Assembly: GCA_030512295.1 (NCBI GenBank)
Contig: JAULSR010000002.1
Location: forward strand, 8,990,001 to 9,054,000
Direction of reading: 5' to 3'
DNA from: Bombardia bombarda
Taxonomy: Eukaryota; Ascomycota; Sordariomycetes; Sordariales; Lasiosphaeriaceae
DNA length: 64,000 bases
Position 1 is the first letter of the stretch. Every line of letters starts with the position of its first letter. Positions 21,891-34,295 of the stretch are shown one piece after another. A model generated the notes under the pieces. The model had not been told where the DNA came from and ran no database searches. It saw nothing but the letters and a program-made list of their open reading frames with translations. The translations under genes and the position numbers were made by a program.

Positions 21891-24800
21891 CCACTCCTCA
21901 GTATAGGATACGAAGGTCTTGATCATTTGTTTACCTCAGTGCTTCCTCGTCTTCAGATATCGGTTGGAGATATTGAGGATATTTACGACACATCGCCAAT
22001 GCAGACTGGTCTTCTGCTTAGTCAGGCAAAGGAGCCAGGCCTATATCAATGCTCCATGGTGTTTAGGGTCGAGACACGCTCCCCGTTTGAGTCAGTTGAC
22101 ATGCATCGTCTGTGCGAGGCCTGGAGGACCCTTGTCAGCCGTCATTCGTCTCTGAGGACGATATTTGTAACGGATGTTTCCAACAGAGATGCCTTCACGC
22201 AAATTATTCTCAAAAGGCCAGACGTCAGAATTGCTCGAATAACTTGCTCAGCAGCTGAGCTTGACGCGAATCTCAACGCGACAGGCTCCGTTCCGCTCCA
22301 AAACGCGCTACCTCCCCACAAGTTCACCATCATCGAGGTCGAGGGCGGTAGAGTTCTTGTGAGAATAGACATCAACCATGCTTCTATCGACGGAGCTTCT
22401 GGCGGAATCATTGCTAAGGAATTCGTCTCCTTATATGACGGATCCCTGCACCACTCAAATGCGCCTGTGTATCGCGATTTCATCCTGCGCGTGCAGGAAC
22501 GCGATCTTGAAGAAGGATTGAACTACTGGACACGGTGCCTAGATGAGGTTGAACCCTGTCATATTCCTGTTCTTGATGATGGTGTTTCTCAAGATGGGTC
22601 ATTCAAGCTTGTTCGAGTGGACTCATCTGTTTCTGTCGGAATTTTGAGCCAGTATTGTCAGGCGCATAATATCACCCTACCCACATTCTTCAAGCTTGTT
22701 TGGTCTTTAATACTTCGTGCCTATTGTGGCTCTGATAGGGTCTGTTTCGGCTACCTTGTCTCAGGCCGAGATGTTCTCAATACAGAGGATCAGCAAAACG
22801 CTATTGGTGCATTTGTCAACATCTTGACATGCCGCTCTGACCTCTCTCAGACATTGCAAGAGTCCCTCAAAGGCGTCCAGGAAGATTCTCTCACTGATCT
22901 TGAACATCAATATTGCTCACTGGCACACGTTCAACAGAGGCTTGGTTCAAAAAAGCTCATTGACCAACAACCATTGTTCAACACCATTTTGAACTTTCAG
23001 GTTCAGACACCTGATGATGATTCGAGTAACGCAGAGTCGTCAATTTCACTTGTTGCAGACCATACGACTGAATCTACGGAGTTCAGTTGCGTGGTTGACA
23101 TCTGTATCTGCGGGGAGCGGCTAGATATCTCTCTTGCTCACCGAACAACTTTAATATCGCCTGGTCAGGCTGATAATATCGCTAACGCATTCACGGCCGG
23201 GATGCAAGCCATTCTTCAGGCACCGATTACCAAGCCCGCAAAACAGCTTGACTTGTTCGGCGAGATACACAAGAATCGGGTTTGGGCGTGGAATAGGACT
23301 GTTCCACCACGAGTTGACACCTGCATCCATGACATCGTGTCCCGGCACGCATTGTCCCACCCTGAAGCCTCGGCTGTTGAGTCCTGGGACGCGGCATTTA
23401 CCTACCAGCAACTGGATGAAATCACCACCGTGCTTGGACATCACCTAGTGCACCTTGGCGTCCAGGTAGGTTCTATTGTCCCCATCTGTTTCGAGAGGTC
23501 TGCATGGACTATTGTTTCCTTGATGGCCGTATTGAAGGCTGGAGGGACGTTCGTACTCCTTGATCCAAAGCACATATCCATAGATAGGACTGCGGGAATC
23601 ATCCAGGACACAGCAGCCACGATTCTTCTGGCAGGAAAGAACGAATCGATCCTTCTTAGCGATATTATTAGCACGCAGCCTATTTCGATTGTTACTGTTA
23701 GCCTTGACGCTATAGCTGCAGTAAAAGGGTGTACCGATTGTTCCCAACGGAGGATTTTGGAAGGATCATCACTGGGCCGAATGACAGTCAGCCCGCAGAC
23801 TTCGGCCTACATTGTCTTCACCAGTGCAACAACAGGAAATCCCAAAGGGAGTGTTACGGCCCATTCAGCGTTCTGCACTGCAGCTGCAGCCTACGGGAAG
23901 CGGGCGGGATTGTCGCGCAATACACGGATTCTGCAGTATGCATCGTATACCTTTGACGCCTGTCTCGCAGAGATTCTCAGCATTCTTCTGTTTGGAGGAT
24001 GCGTCTGCGTACCAACAGAACAGCAAAGAACAGACGACATCACGGGGGCATTGAACCAAACGCGGGCCAATTTCGCAATACTTACGCCGTCTGTTGCTCG
24101 TCTCATCAACCCCACTGAGGTGCCCCATTTGAAGACACTGGGTTTGGTTGGCGAGGCCATGTCTAAGTCTGACATTTTACGCTGGAAGGACCATACGAGG
24201 ATGATAAATGCCTATGGTCCGAGTGAGTGCAGTATTGCCTGCACCTTGAATGATGCTGTCCGCGAGGATCCAGCAAATATTGGAACATCGGCTGGTAGCT
24301 TATGCTGGGTTGTCGACCCGGATGATCATAATCGTCTCATGCCGATTGGTTCAGTGGGCGAATTGATCGTTGAGGGATTCTCGGTATCCAACGGTTATTT
24401 CAATAACGAGACCAAAACCGCTGAGGTCTTCATCAGCCCCCCGGCCTGGCTTATGGAGAGACGTTCGGATATAGGCCATCGTGTTTATAAAACAGGTGAC
24501 TTGGTGCGGTACAACTCGGACGGCAGCATGAATATTATAGGCCGCAAAGACACCCAATCCAAGTTCCACGGCCAAAGGATCGAGCTCGGGGAGATTGAAC
24601 AACACTTGCTTTCAAGAAGTGCCTCTTTTAAAGCTGTTGCGGTTGAGATCATTGAGCCAGAGGCACGTCAGCGCCGGCAGACTTTGGCGACTTTCTTTGT
24701 GAGCTCATCTGTACCAGAGCATCAGGTCATTGATGACCCTACATTGCATGATGCCAGCAATCTTCAGGACCTGTTCCTGGATCTTCAGGATGACTTGACG

Positions 24801-27800
24801 TTTCAGCTACAGACACTGCAGACTTCGTTGGCGGATGTGTTGCCATCGTACATGATTCCCAGTGTTTTCATTCCGCTCAAGAAATTTCCCCTAGCCTCAT
24901 CTGGAAAGCTTAATCGCAAGGTTCTTCGTGAAGAGGGTGCACAGATCTCAGCTGCTCGTCTCAACCAGTACTCCCTGTTGGTCGCTACCCATGAGAGCAA
25001 CCTCTCGAACGAAATCGCAAAGAGGCTACACCTAGCGTGGGTGGAGGCCCTTGGTATTTCCCCAGAAACCATCAATGGTGACACCAGCTTCTTCCGTGTC
25101 GGAGGAGACTCTCTCAGTGCGATGCGACTTGTTTCCGTCGCGCGACATAACTATGGTCTCGGGATCACCGTGGCAGATATCTTCAAGCATCCAAGGCTAT
25201 GTGACATGGCGGCCATAGCGCAGCACAACCATATCAGTACCGATAGGGGTCCAGATGAAACGGCAACGATCAAGCCATTTGCGCTCTTAAGCCAGCATAA
25301 CCAACTTCTCGAGGCTTTGGTGTCCAAAGCTGCAGCACAGTGCGAGACACAAAAAGAGCGCATTCTTGACCTGTATCCATGCACTCCACTTCAGGAAGGA
25401 TTGATGACGCTTTCTATCAGCAGGAAGGGTGCATATATTGGCCAAAGCGTTTTTCTTCTTCCCAAAGCACTGGATGTTGATCGTCTCAAGCGTGCCTGGG
25501 ATGTAGTAGTCAGCGCCAACCCCATCCTGCGTACAAGAATTGTAAACCTGGAAAAGGACGACTGCTTTCAGGCAGTGCTGGATGAATCTATCACATGGTT
25601 ACATCCAGCGTGCTCCAAGGAACAATATCTTGCGGACGACTTAAACACCTCACTCACGTGGGGCGCGTTATTGAATCGATTCGCCATAATAACGACATCT
25701 AACGCCGATGCCAACTACCTCATTTGGACCGCACATCATGCTCTATTTGATGAATGGAGTCAGGCATTGATATTTCAGCAACTTGAACACGTTTATCATG
25801 GTCAGGAAATGTCAAGGCCAGCACCATTCAACCGGTTCATTGCCCACATCGCTGATATTGATGATAATGCATGCGCTGAATTCTGGGCAGCTCAGATGGA
25901 TGGGGATACGCCTGCAACCCTCCCTCGACTTCCATCTGGTGCATACTCACCTAAAGCTGAGAGCTGCCATGAGCTTGTTTTCGACATTGCTAGAGGTGTA
26001 AAGTCGCACATCACCACCTCGACCGTTATCCGTGCAGCTTGGGCACTAGTCATCGGGCGACATGCTGCCGCCGAGGACGTTGTGTTCGGTGCTTCCGTGT
26101 CTGGGCGAAGTGCGCCTGTGAACGACATTGACAGAATCAACGGGCCTACCATGGCTACGGTACCAGTCAAGATTCGCGTCAATCACGATCAGTCCATATC
26201 GGATTTCCTTGATACTGTTCAAACACAGGCGACAGACATGATTGCTTATGAACAATGGGGCCTTCAGAACATAGCCCAAGTCAGCAAGAACAAGAACGCG
26301 GCGTTTCAGAACTTGTTGATTGTCCATGCAGCCCAAGCTGCTATGGCCTCATCTCCTCTAGGCCTTGAGATGACCAGCGAAGCTCATCCCAGTTACCACA
26401 TATACGGCCTCATCGCGGAGACTTTTCTGGCAGATGATGGCAAGCAGGTAACCATCAGAATAACATATGATGTAAATCTGGCACCATACGCACCGCGGCT
26501 GGGTACTGTCTTCGAACTTCTCATCCATCAACTCATTCACCATGTCAATAACGATGCACCACTTCATACGCTAGACTATTGTAGTCAAGAAGACAAAGCG
26601 ATGATCTTTCGCTGGAACAAAGAAGATCCAAAGATTGTTGAGGATTGCATCCACGAAATTATAAGCAGCAATGCAACGCGGGAGCCGGCTGCAGCTGCCA
26701 TCTGTTCAAGAGGCGTCAACATGACATATTCCGAACTGGATCATCTGTCAACTAAACTCGCACGACACTTGTCATTGTTGGGTGTCAAATCGGAAACGAT
26801 AGTGCCAGCGATCTTCGAAAAATCCGTTTGGACAATCGTGGCCCAGCTCGCAATTCTCAAGGCCGGTGGCGTTATCTGTATGCTCGACCCGGCACATCCG
26901 TTAAAGAGGTTGGAGGACAATATTGAGACTGCCAACGCCAACCTCATTTTGGCCTCTGAGAGGTACTCTACTCTTCTTCAGTCTACTAGCAGAGCTATAG
27001 TAGTTATTAGCGACTCAATGGTGCAATCTATCGACGAAGCTTACTGCAGTCCCAACCTCCCCACCATTCATCCCGAGAATGCTGCTTATGTCGTCTTCAC
27101 AAGCGGCACAACAGGAAGGCCTAAAGCGAGTATCACGGAGCATCGCGCCTTTTTATCATCCTCAGCTTCTTTTGCTGGCGCGATGCAGATCTCAAACGTA
27201 ACTCGAACTCTGCAACATGCGGCATTCAGCTTTGACCTCTATATCCTTGAGACATTTACCACATTGACACAAGGAGGTTGCGTGTGTCTCGCGCGAGATG
27301 AGGTGCGAACTAGCCCTGTTGAATTGGCGGGTGAAATGAGTACTATGGGGGTAACGTGGACCATTATGACACCTTCATTTTCTCGTCTTTTACCGAAAGA
27401 CCGCGTCCCCACACTCAAGACACTCAATCTTTGCGGGGAGGCCATGTACCAGACAGATACATTATGGTCCAAGTCAGTCAGACTGATGAACGCATATGGG
27501 CCGTCTGAATGCTCTACAGTTTCAGCTTTGAACGACAACGTAACACCAGACTCGGATAACGTAGCTATAGGCAGAGGCGTTGGAAGTCGTTGTTGGATCG
27601 TTGAACCACACGATCACAACAAACTCGCCCCAGTTGGCTATGTTGGTGAGCTCTTGCTCGAGTCACCCGGATTGGCTCGCGGGTATCTCAACGAGCCCAT
27701 GAAAACAGCCGAGGTTTTTATTCGATGCCCAAAATGGTTGCAGGATGTTAGGCCCTACAGCCGGTTGTACAAGACGGGAGACCTAGTGCGATACAATCCA

Positions 27801-30800
27801 GCTGACGGCATGATAGTCTTTGTGGGCCGCAAAGATACGCAGATCAAAATTCACGGTCAGAGAATGGAACTGGGCGAGATCGAACACCATCTCCTGGCCC
27901 ATGACCACGTGGATATTGCCAACGTAACTCTTCCTAAGGCTGGCAGATTCAAAGGGAAACTGGTTGCAACCTTATCGCTCAGATCCATTGATACAGATAG
28001 ATATGGAAACAGAGACACTATTGATCTGAAACTGATGGATTCTTCCGACAAGTCGATGGCTACTGGGTACCTGAGCGACATTCGGGCGCAGTTGGAACGC
28101 TACGCGCCGTCTTACATGATTCCATCAGTATGGGCGGTGGTATACCGCGTACCACTGACTAGCACCTTGAAGGTGGACAAGCGAAAGGTCATGGCCTGGC
28201 TCGAGACTCTGAGCGACGAGACGGCTGGCGAGATTATGAGCCTCACTGATGACCATGAATCCGCTCGTGTCTCTGCCACGCCAATGGAACACATTCTACG
28301 GGGCATCATCGCCAGAGTACTTGGTCTTTCTTCTGACCAAGTCATTCTTAACCGCTCTTTTATTAGCCTTGGTGGAGACTCGATGAGTGCCATTCAGCTC
28401 ATGGCTCGTTGCCGCGATGAGGGCATCACCATTCAGACCAAGGATATCCTACAGAGCAAAACCATCATGCAACTTGCCGAAAGTGCCACAGTGGCTAGTG
28501 GAATTATTGAAGACAAAACCCAGATGGAAACGAATTTGGGAGACTCTCTGTTCTCTTTATCACCGACAGAGCTGGAGCGGGTTGCTTCCGAGACAGCTAA
28601 TGAACTCGGTCTTACCAGTATCCGCGATATTGCCGACATCTATCCTTGCGGCCCCACACAAAAGGGGATACTTCTCAGTCAGGCGCGGTCAACTGGAACG
28701 TACAACGAGTCTTTCATATATGCTATCTCTTCGGGAAGGTCACAGCCAGTGGACCTCGAGAAGCTCAAGGCGGCTTGGCGGATGGTTGTTTCCAGACACA
28801 CTGCTCTGCGGACAGTTATCATCGAAGACACTTTCGGCACAGAAGAAGCATACTATCAGGTTGTGCTGCGGTCTTTGGAGCCATGTCTCAACATCCGATT
28901 TATCAACAACACCGACGATGATACGGTTATTGAACAGATACTCGATACTGCGACTACCGCCGGGAACGCCACTTACATGAATGGGAACATGAACACCCAG
29001 CCGCCGCACAGTCTGCTCCTTTGTCAAACCCCGACCAAAACCTTCATGTGCTTTGAGATTAGTCATTCATTGATTGATGGGGAGTCCTTGCCCATTTTGC
29101 TGCGTGATCTTTCTGTGGCGTATGAAGGGGGAATGGCGGACGAAACTGACCCTCCTACGTACCGCGACTATGTCGCATACATCAGACGGATTTCAAAGCA
29201 GGAGTCTTTCGACTACTGGATGGAATATCTAGAAGGGGTGCAGCCGTGTCTCATGCCATTTTTGCATGACGGTGGCGAAACATACAAACAGTCTACCGCT
29301 GACTCACATGAAACGGGTGTGCAGTCAATCTCTATCGAGTTCGGTATTCTACCGGAAGCCATTTCCAGCTTCTGTTCAACTCACAGCTTAACACCAGCCA
29401 ATGTATTTCAAGTTGCTTGGGCCATCGTGCTGCGTATCTACACCGGGATGGAACAAGTGTGCTTTGGCTACCTCTCATCTGGTCGTGATGCCCCTGTCAA
29501 GCACATTGATGAGATTGTTGGTGTCGTTTGTAACATGCTAGTTTTCAAGATGCAGCTAGATGGAACCAAAACAGGCCTCAATTTGCTCTGTGAAGCACAG
29601 GATGGATGGGTAAACAGCATTCAGCACCAATTCGTGGCGCTGGCTGACATTCAGCATCATCGTTATGCAGGTGGTTCTGAAGTGGATGGTACACTCTTCA
29701 ATACCGGTATCTCATACCGACAACAGGGGAGGCACGACAAGGCAGTTGCTGATCAAGCTGGTCTCGATTTCGACTTTGTCGGGGGTCGGGACAGCTCTGA
29801 ATATGACGCTACTGTGAACATCCTATCGACAGCCGACAAATCAGGCTTTTGTGGATCGTACAGTTTCAAGACGTCACGAATGACAATTCTACAGGCCCAA
29901 AGCGTTATCCGTACTTTCCAAAGTGCGGTTGAACGCATATTAGAGATGAGCGACCGACCCCTGCAAGAGTGGTGCTTTGTGACTGAGGAAGAGGCCTGCC
30001 ACTTTCCCAATACGGCCCCCCTGGATAACTTCTTGGATAGAAGCGATATCTTCGACAACTATATGCACGGCTCATTCATCGACATGGTTGTTGCCACGCA
30101 AGCACAAAATTTTCCAAAACGGCCGGCCATATGCTCATGGGATGGAGAGCTTACATATTTGGGACTTGATGTGCTCTCTGCTCGTCTTGCCAACCATCTT
30201 ATTGGACATCATGGAGTCGGCCCAGAGGTACTCGTTCCCATATACATGGAGAAGAGTCTCTGGTTTGTTGTCTCAGTATTAGGCATCCTGAAAGCGGGTG
30301 GAGCATTTGTTCCCATGGATGCGACTCTTGAGCCCACTCGAATCCGGACAACTCTGGAACAAACAGGCGCGCAACTCATCCTCACATCCTCGACTATGAA
30401 CAGACGGTTATCCCGACTTGGGGTAGGGTTGTCAACACTTGTGGTGGACCACCGCATGCTACAGCGGCTGTCCCCCTTTGGTGATTTGCACGCTGTATGC
30501 CGTGACAAAAGAAATCCAGAGAACGCAGCGTATGTTATGTTCACCTCCGGGAGCACTGGATCTCCCAAAGGCGTCGTAGTTCATCATAAAGCCTGGTGCT
30601 CAAGCGCCATGGGGCAGATCTCAGCATGGGGTATAACCCCCCATACACGTGCTCTTCAGTTTTCCTCGTATGGGTTTGATCTCTCCCTTGCTGATGTACT
30701 GACGACACTCATGGGGGGAGGATGTGTTTGCATTCCTTCAGACACTGAGCGTCTGAATGATATTGACGCTGCCATTTCAAGAATGCACGTCAATATGCTC

Positions 30801-33800
30801 AACATTGTCCCTTCTTTGTTGAGAACCATGAGTCCAGACAGGATCCCAACTGTCAAGACCTTGACTCTTGGCGGGGAGCCTACCCCTGAAAGTGAGATTC
30901 GCAGATGGTCCAGTCAAGTGAAGCTCATTCTCGGATATGGGCCGACAGAGTGCTCATTCATGAGCAGTGCTGTGGGTTCTTTGTCTGCCAATTCCTCGCA
31001 GCCGAGCAATTTCGGACGCAATATCGGGACTCCAACGGCATGTCGATATTGGATAGTCAGTGCAAGCAATCACGATGTTCTGATGCCAGCTGGAGGTGTC
31101 GGCGAACTACTTATCGAGGGGGTATGTTGTCATTTCTTTTGCCGTCTGATCTTATGATCTACATGGTGTTGTAGTTGAGGCCTCAATTTCGGGGACCTTG
31201 TCTAATGGGATCGATAGGCAATTCTAGCACGCGAATATCTCAACGACCCTTCACGGACGGCTGCAGCATTTATCACGAACCCTGCTTGGGCAGCCCGACG
31301 CAAGGACGAAGTGCGAAGAATGTACAAAACCGGTGATTTGGTTCAGCTGCATTCAGATGGCTCGTACGTATTCATTGGACGAAAGGACAGACAGGTCAAG
31401 ATTCGTGGTCAGCGAGTTGAATTAGGCGATATTGAGCATCAGATCGATGTTGCCTTAGGTGGAAGATACTCTGTTGTCGCCGAGTTCATCAAGAACAGCA
31501 GCCTTAAACCAGTGGCATTTATTGCCACGAAGGACAGGGCGAGCGATAATACCTCGAGTAAGGGCGAGGAAGACCCGAAGTATGATCCAATGGTCTCCGA
31601 TCACGTCAAGAAACGACAAATCTTCGCATCCATCACTTCTGCGGTCTCAAGTTATGCGGTCCCCTCCGCGGTCATTCCCCTGCGAGACCTCCCTCTTATG
31701 CCATCGGGGAAGATTGATCGATCACGACTTCGTCAGATTGCTGTTGACTTCTTTTCCAAACAAAGCAACATCGGAGGAGATTTTGCGCATGCACTAGACG
31801 AACCCTCGTTAACAGATATCCAGTGGCAAATGCGGAACATCTGGGCTGGTGTTCTTGGCAAGGATGCAGGATCCATCACCTCAGATGCTAGCTTTCTTGA
31901 ACAAGGCGGGGACTCCATTTTGGCCATCAAGCTCGTTAGTGCATGCAGGATTGCCGGTCTCGTGGTGTCTATGGCTGAGGTTCTCCGCCACAAAAGTCTC
32001 GCAGAGCTGTGTCGACCATTTGAAGACCCTGAGCGAAAGGAAGTGACCAAGATATCGAAAATGAGCGTCCGCCCGCCATTGTCTTCCCTTGGACCTTTGA
32101 ACAGCCCCGAATTCCTTGCGGTCATGTGTACTCGAGCTGAGACCACCCTGGCAAACATCGAAGACATTGTAGAAACAACGACATCCCAGCCTCGGTTTAT
32201 TGCGACTGGTCTGTTGAGGGGTCGTGGTAATACCAATTACTTTGCTTTCCATCTCGCAGGCAATATCAACGAGATAAAACTGAAGGCGGCTTGCGAATCT
32301 CTAATAAGAAAACGAGCAATCCTCCGCACCGCGTTCGTCCCGTTCAAGTGCCGTCTCTTCCAAGTCGTACTGAGATCTATGGTTGCTCAGTTTCGGACGT
32401 ACCAATGCCACAGGATGACACAAGAGGAACAGAAAATTTTGGCGGTTAAGTTGGTCGAGGAGGACCAAGCCGAACCCGTCAAGATTGGCCAGCCGATCGT
32501 CCGCTTTCTATTCCTGAAGGGAGGGATTCAGAGTATCTTGGTGATGCGCATGTCACACGCGCAGTACGATGGCATGTCAATCCAGGTTCTGATCAAGGAC
32601 TTGGAGGCCTTTTACCATGGCAGACAAACTGTCGAAGATTGCCCGACATTCTTGGACTTTGCCTCTGCATCTCGTGAACAAAACGAGCAAGGCGCCGAGG
32701 AGTATTGGCGCGCATTTCTAGCCGAGTCCAGCATGACGAATGTCGTTTCGCACCCGTCTCCACCATACCTAGCAATGGAGCGCAGGATGATATCCCGGGA
32801 GATCCCAACACCCCCTTCTCCACGGCAGGCTTCTAACTTAACGCTTGCAACGATGCTCAAGGCTGCCTGGGCTCTCGTCTTGGCCGAGGTGTCTGGCTCG
32901 ACCGACGTTGTGTTTGGTCATGTAATCTCGGGCCGAAATATTTCGATTGCCGGTGTTGACATCAATGAGATCCTTGGCCCTTGCCTCAACTTTATTCCAG
33001 TACGAGTAAAGCTTCAAGAGGCCACTGGAGCCCGGACTGCTGTTGGTGACATCCTCCAGCAGGTGCAGGATCAGCAGCTCGTAGCCATCCCCTTTGAGAC
33101 ATTTGGCATGGACAAAATAGTCGAGCGCTGCACAAACTGGCCGCTGTGGACGCGTTTCAGCACCATCGTGCAACTGCAGAATTTGCATGGGGTTGAAGAG
33201 GCACTGGAGGACTTTGACTTTGACGGTGCACACTGCCGTTTAACTGTTTTTGAAGGCAATGATGACCCTGCCGACATTTTAGTGCTGGTCAGGCCAAAAG
33301 ATGGCGGCGCGCGACTTGACGTAACGCTATATTATGGTGCCGTAGGAGGGCAGGATCCTGGCTCCGAGTTGACTGATCCATTATCGCCAGAATTCGTGTC
33401 GCACATGCTTGACCGCCTGATAGCCAATATGGAGATGATCTCGTCTGCTTCAGGATTCAGCCAGCCACCTTTGCCAGATTTGTCACAAATACAACCTCAA
33501 ATTCCGATCATCTTACAGGCCAGGGAGAATATTCATGACAATAACGGGGCGCAAATACCACCAACCTTTGAAGAGATGCCGACAGAGGTGGGGAACCTTG
33601 TTACCAAGGCGTGGGAGCATGTGTTTCCGCCAACATTTGAAGATAAACTTAGCCAAACTATCTTAGGTCGTGATAGGAAAGAGCCCATAACAACAAAGAC
33701 GCCATTCTACGACGTGTGGGGAAATTGGGGGATTGCCGCAGCTCAGTTTGCCGAATTCTATTCAACCGCTGCTGGCGTGGGAGTCTCAGCCGAGGACATG

Positions 33801-33872
33801 ATGAAGTATCCCAGCAAGATAGCACAGGGGTTGATGTTAACAGAACGGATGGGCATCTCTCTCGCTCGCTAA
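17814..33872 (+). CDS. Four-module non-ribosomal peptide synthetase, HTS1/APS1-like
   Basis: Two exons, 17814-31121 and 31218-33872, encode 5,320 residues; the 96-base intron (donor GTATGT) lies inside the fourth adenylation domain. Domain order: a partial condensation domain (about 1-280), A1 (core FTSGTTGKPKG, about 423), T1 (GLGGDS, about 852), epimerisation (AHHAVVDLVSW, about 1044; STVGWFTTMYP), C2 (about 1520), A2 (about 2002), T2 (VGGDS, about 2430), C3 (about 2640), A3 (about 3095), T3 (LGGDS, about 3518), C4 (about 3752), A4 (about 4243), T4 (QGGDS, about 4665), terminal C (MSHAQYDG, about 4883) and a short tail. There is no thioesterase, reductase or N-methyltransferase. From memory, this order and length match the HC-toxin and apicidin synthetases. 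A cyclic tetrapeptide with one D-residue from module 1, released by the terminal condensation-like domain, is inferred. Unlike several neighbours the 16-kb gene has no frame break. Confidence 0.93.
21891..25230 (+). other. NRPS module 2: C2, A2, T2
   Basis: C2 follows the epimerase and carries INHASIDGASG: the second His and the Asp are kept while the first His is Asn. A2 has a slightly altered core, FTSATTGNPKG, with GRKDTQSKFHG and SSGKLNRK. The pocket code by eye is about DAAIGVAIAK. The carrier motif is RVGGDSLSAM at about 25097-25126. Confidence 0.78.
25231..28500 (+). other. NRPS module 3: C3, A3, T3
   Basis: C3 has AHHALFDEWS, in which the usual DG of HHxxxDG is DE. A3 has FTSGTTGRPKAS, GRKDTQIKIHG, and STLKVDKR in place of the usual NGKxDR, keeping the catalytic Lys. 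The pocket code by eye is about DLLINCATVK. The carrier motif is SLGGDSMSAI at about 28366-28395. Confidence 0.78.
28501..32060 (+). other. NRPS module 4: C4, A4, T4
   Basis: C4 has ISHSLIDGES. A4, split by the only intron, has FTSGSTGSPKG, GYGPTECSF, GRKDRQVKIRG and LMPSGKIDR. The pocket code by eye is about DLANTGGFMK and is unlike the other three. The carrier motif is EQGGDSILAI at about 31900-31930. Confidence 0.78.
32061..33872 (+). other. NRPS terminal condensation-like domain and degenerate carrier-like tail
   Basis: A C domain with MSHAQYDGMS follows the last carrier; this SHxxYDG form is typical of fungal terminal domains that cyclise and release the peptide. After it the sequence has a carrier-like end (EMPTEVGNLVTKAWEHVF .. 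FYDVWGNWGIAAAQFAEFY). The phosphopantetheine Ser position is lost: GNWGIA stands where GGDSI is expected. The tail can therefore not carry a thioester. Confidence 0.68.
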
Positions 33873-34295
33873 GAATGCTCCATGCCGGAATCAGAGGATT
33901 ATTGTGTGTCGGTGTAGTTAGTGATATGGGGAATTTGCTGGAAGAAGTGCAGTGTATTCAGTGTATATCGACTAAGCTTTTTGTTGCATCGGACATGTCA
34001 CGCCAGGTAGTGAGATGGCATTAAGATGGTGTCTTCATTTTGTCTGGGGTTGGGTTACTTGTTTACTTTGTGCTGAATTACTCTGAAACAGAGACATTGT
34101 TTTCTTTGCCGTATCGTTAATGTCATAGTTTGTCATATCAAGTGCCTACTTGCTTGTTCACAAAGTGAACACAGCGTGAACACATTCTTTGTTTCTTGAC
34201 AACCGACACGGAATTCAGCAAAACTCTAGTTTCATGTGCCCAAGGAGCGCTTCTATGCCGTCGCACTTTGATCAAGAAACTCGTTTGCCTTCCGT
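33873..34295. other. Intergenic, convergent 3' ends
   Basis: This is the space between the synthetase (+) and the monooxygenase (-). No gene was seen. Confidence 0.55.
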
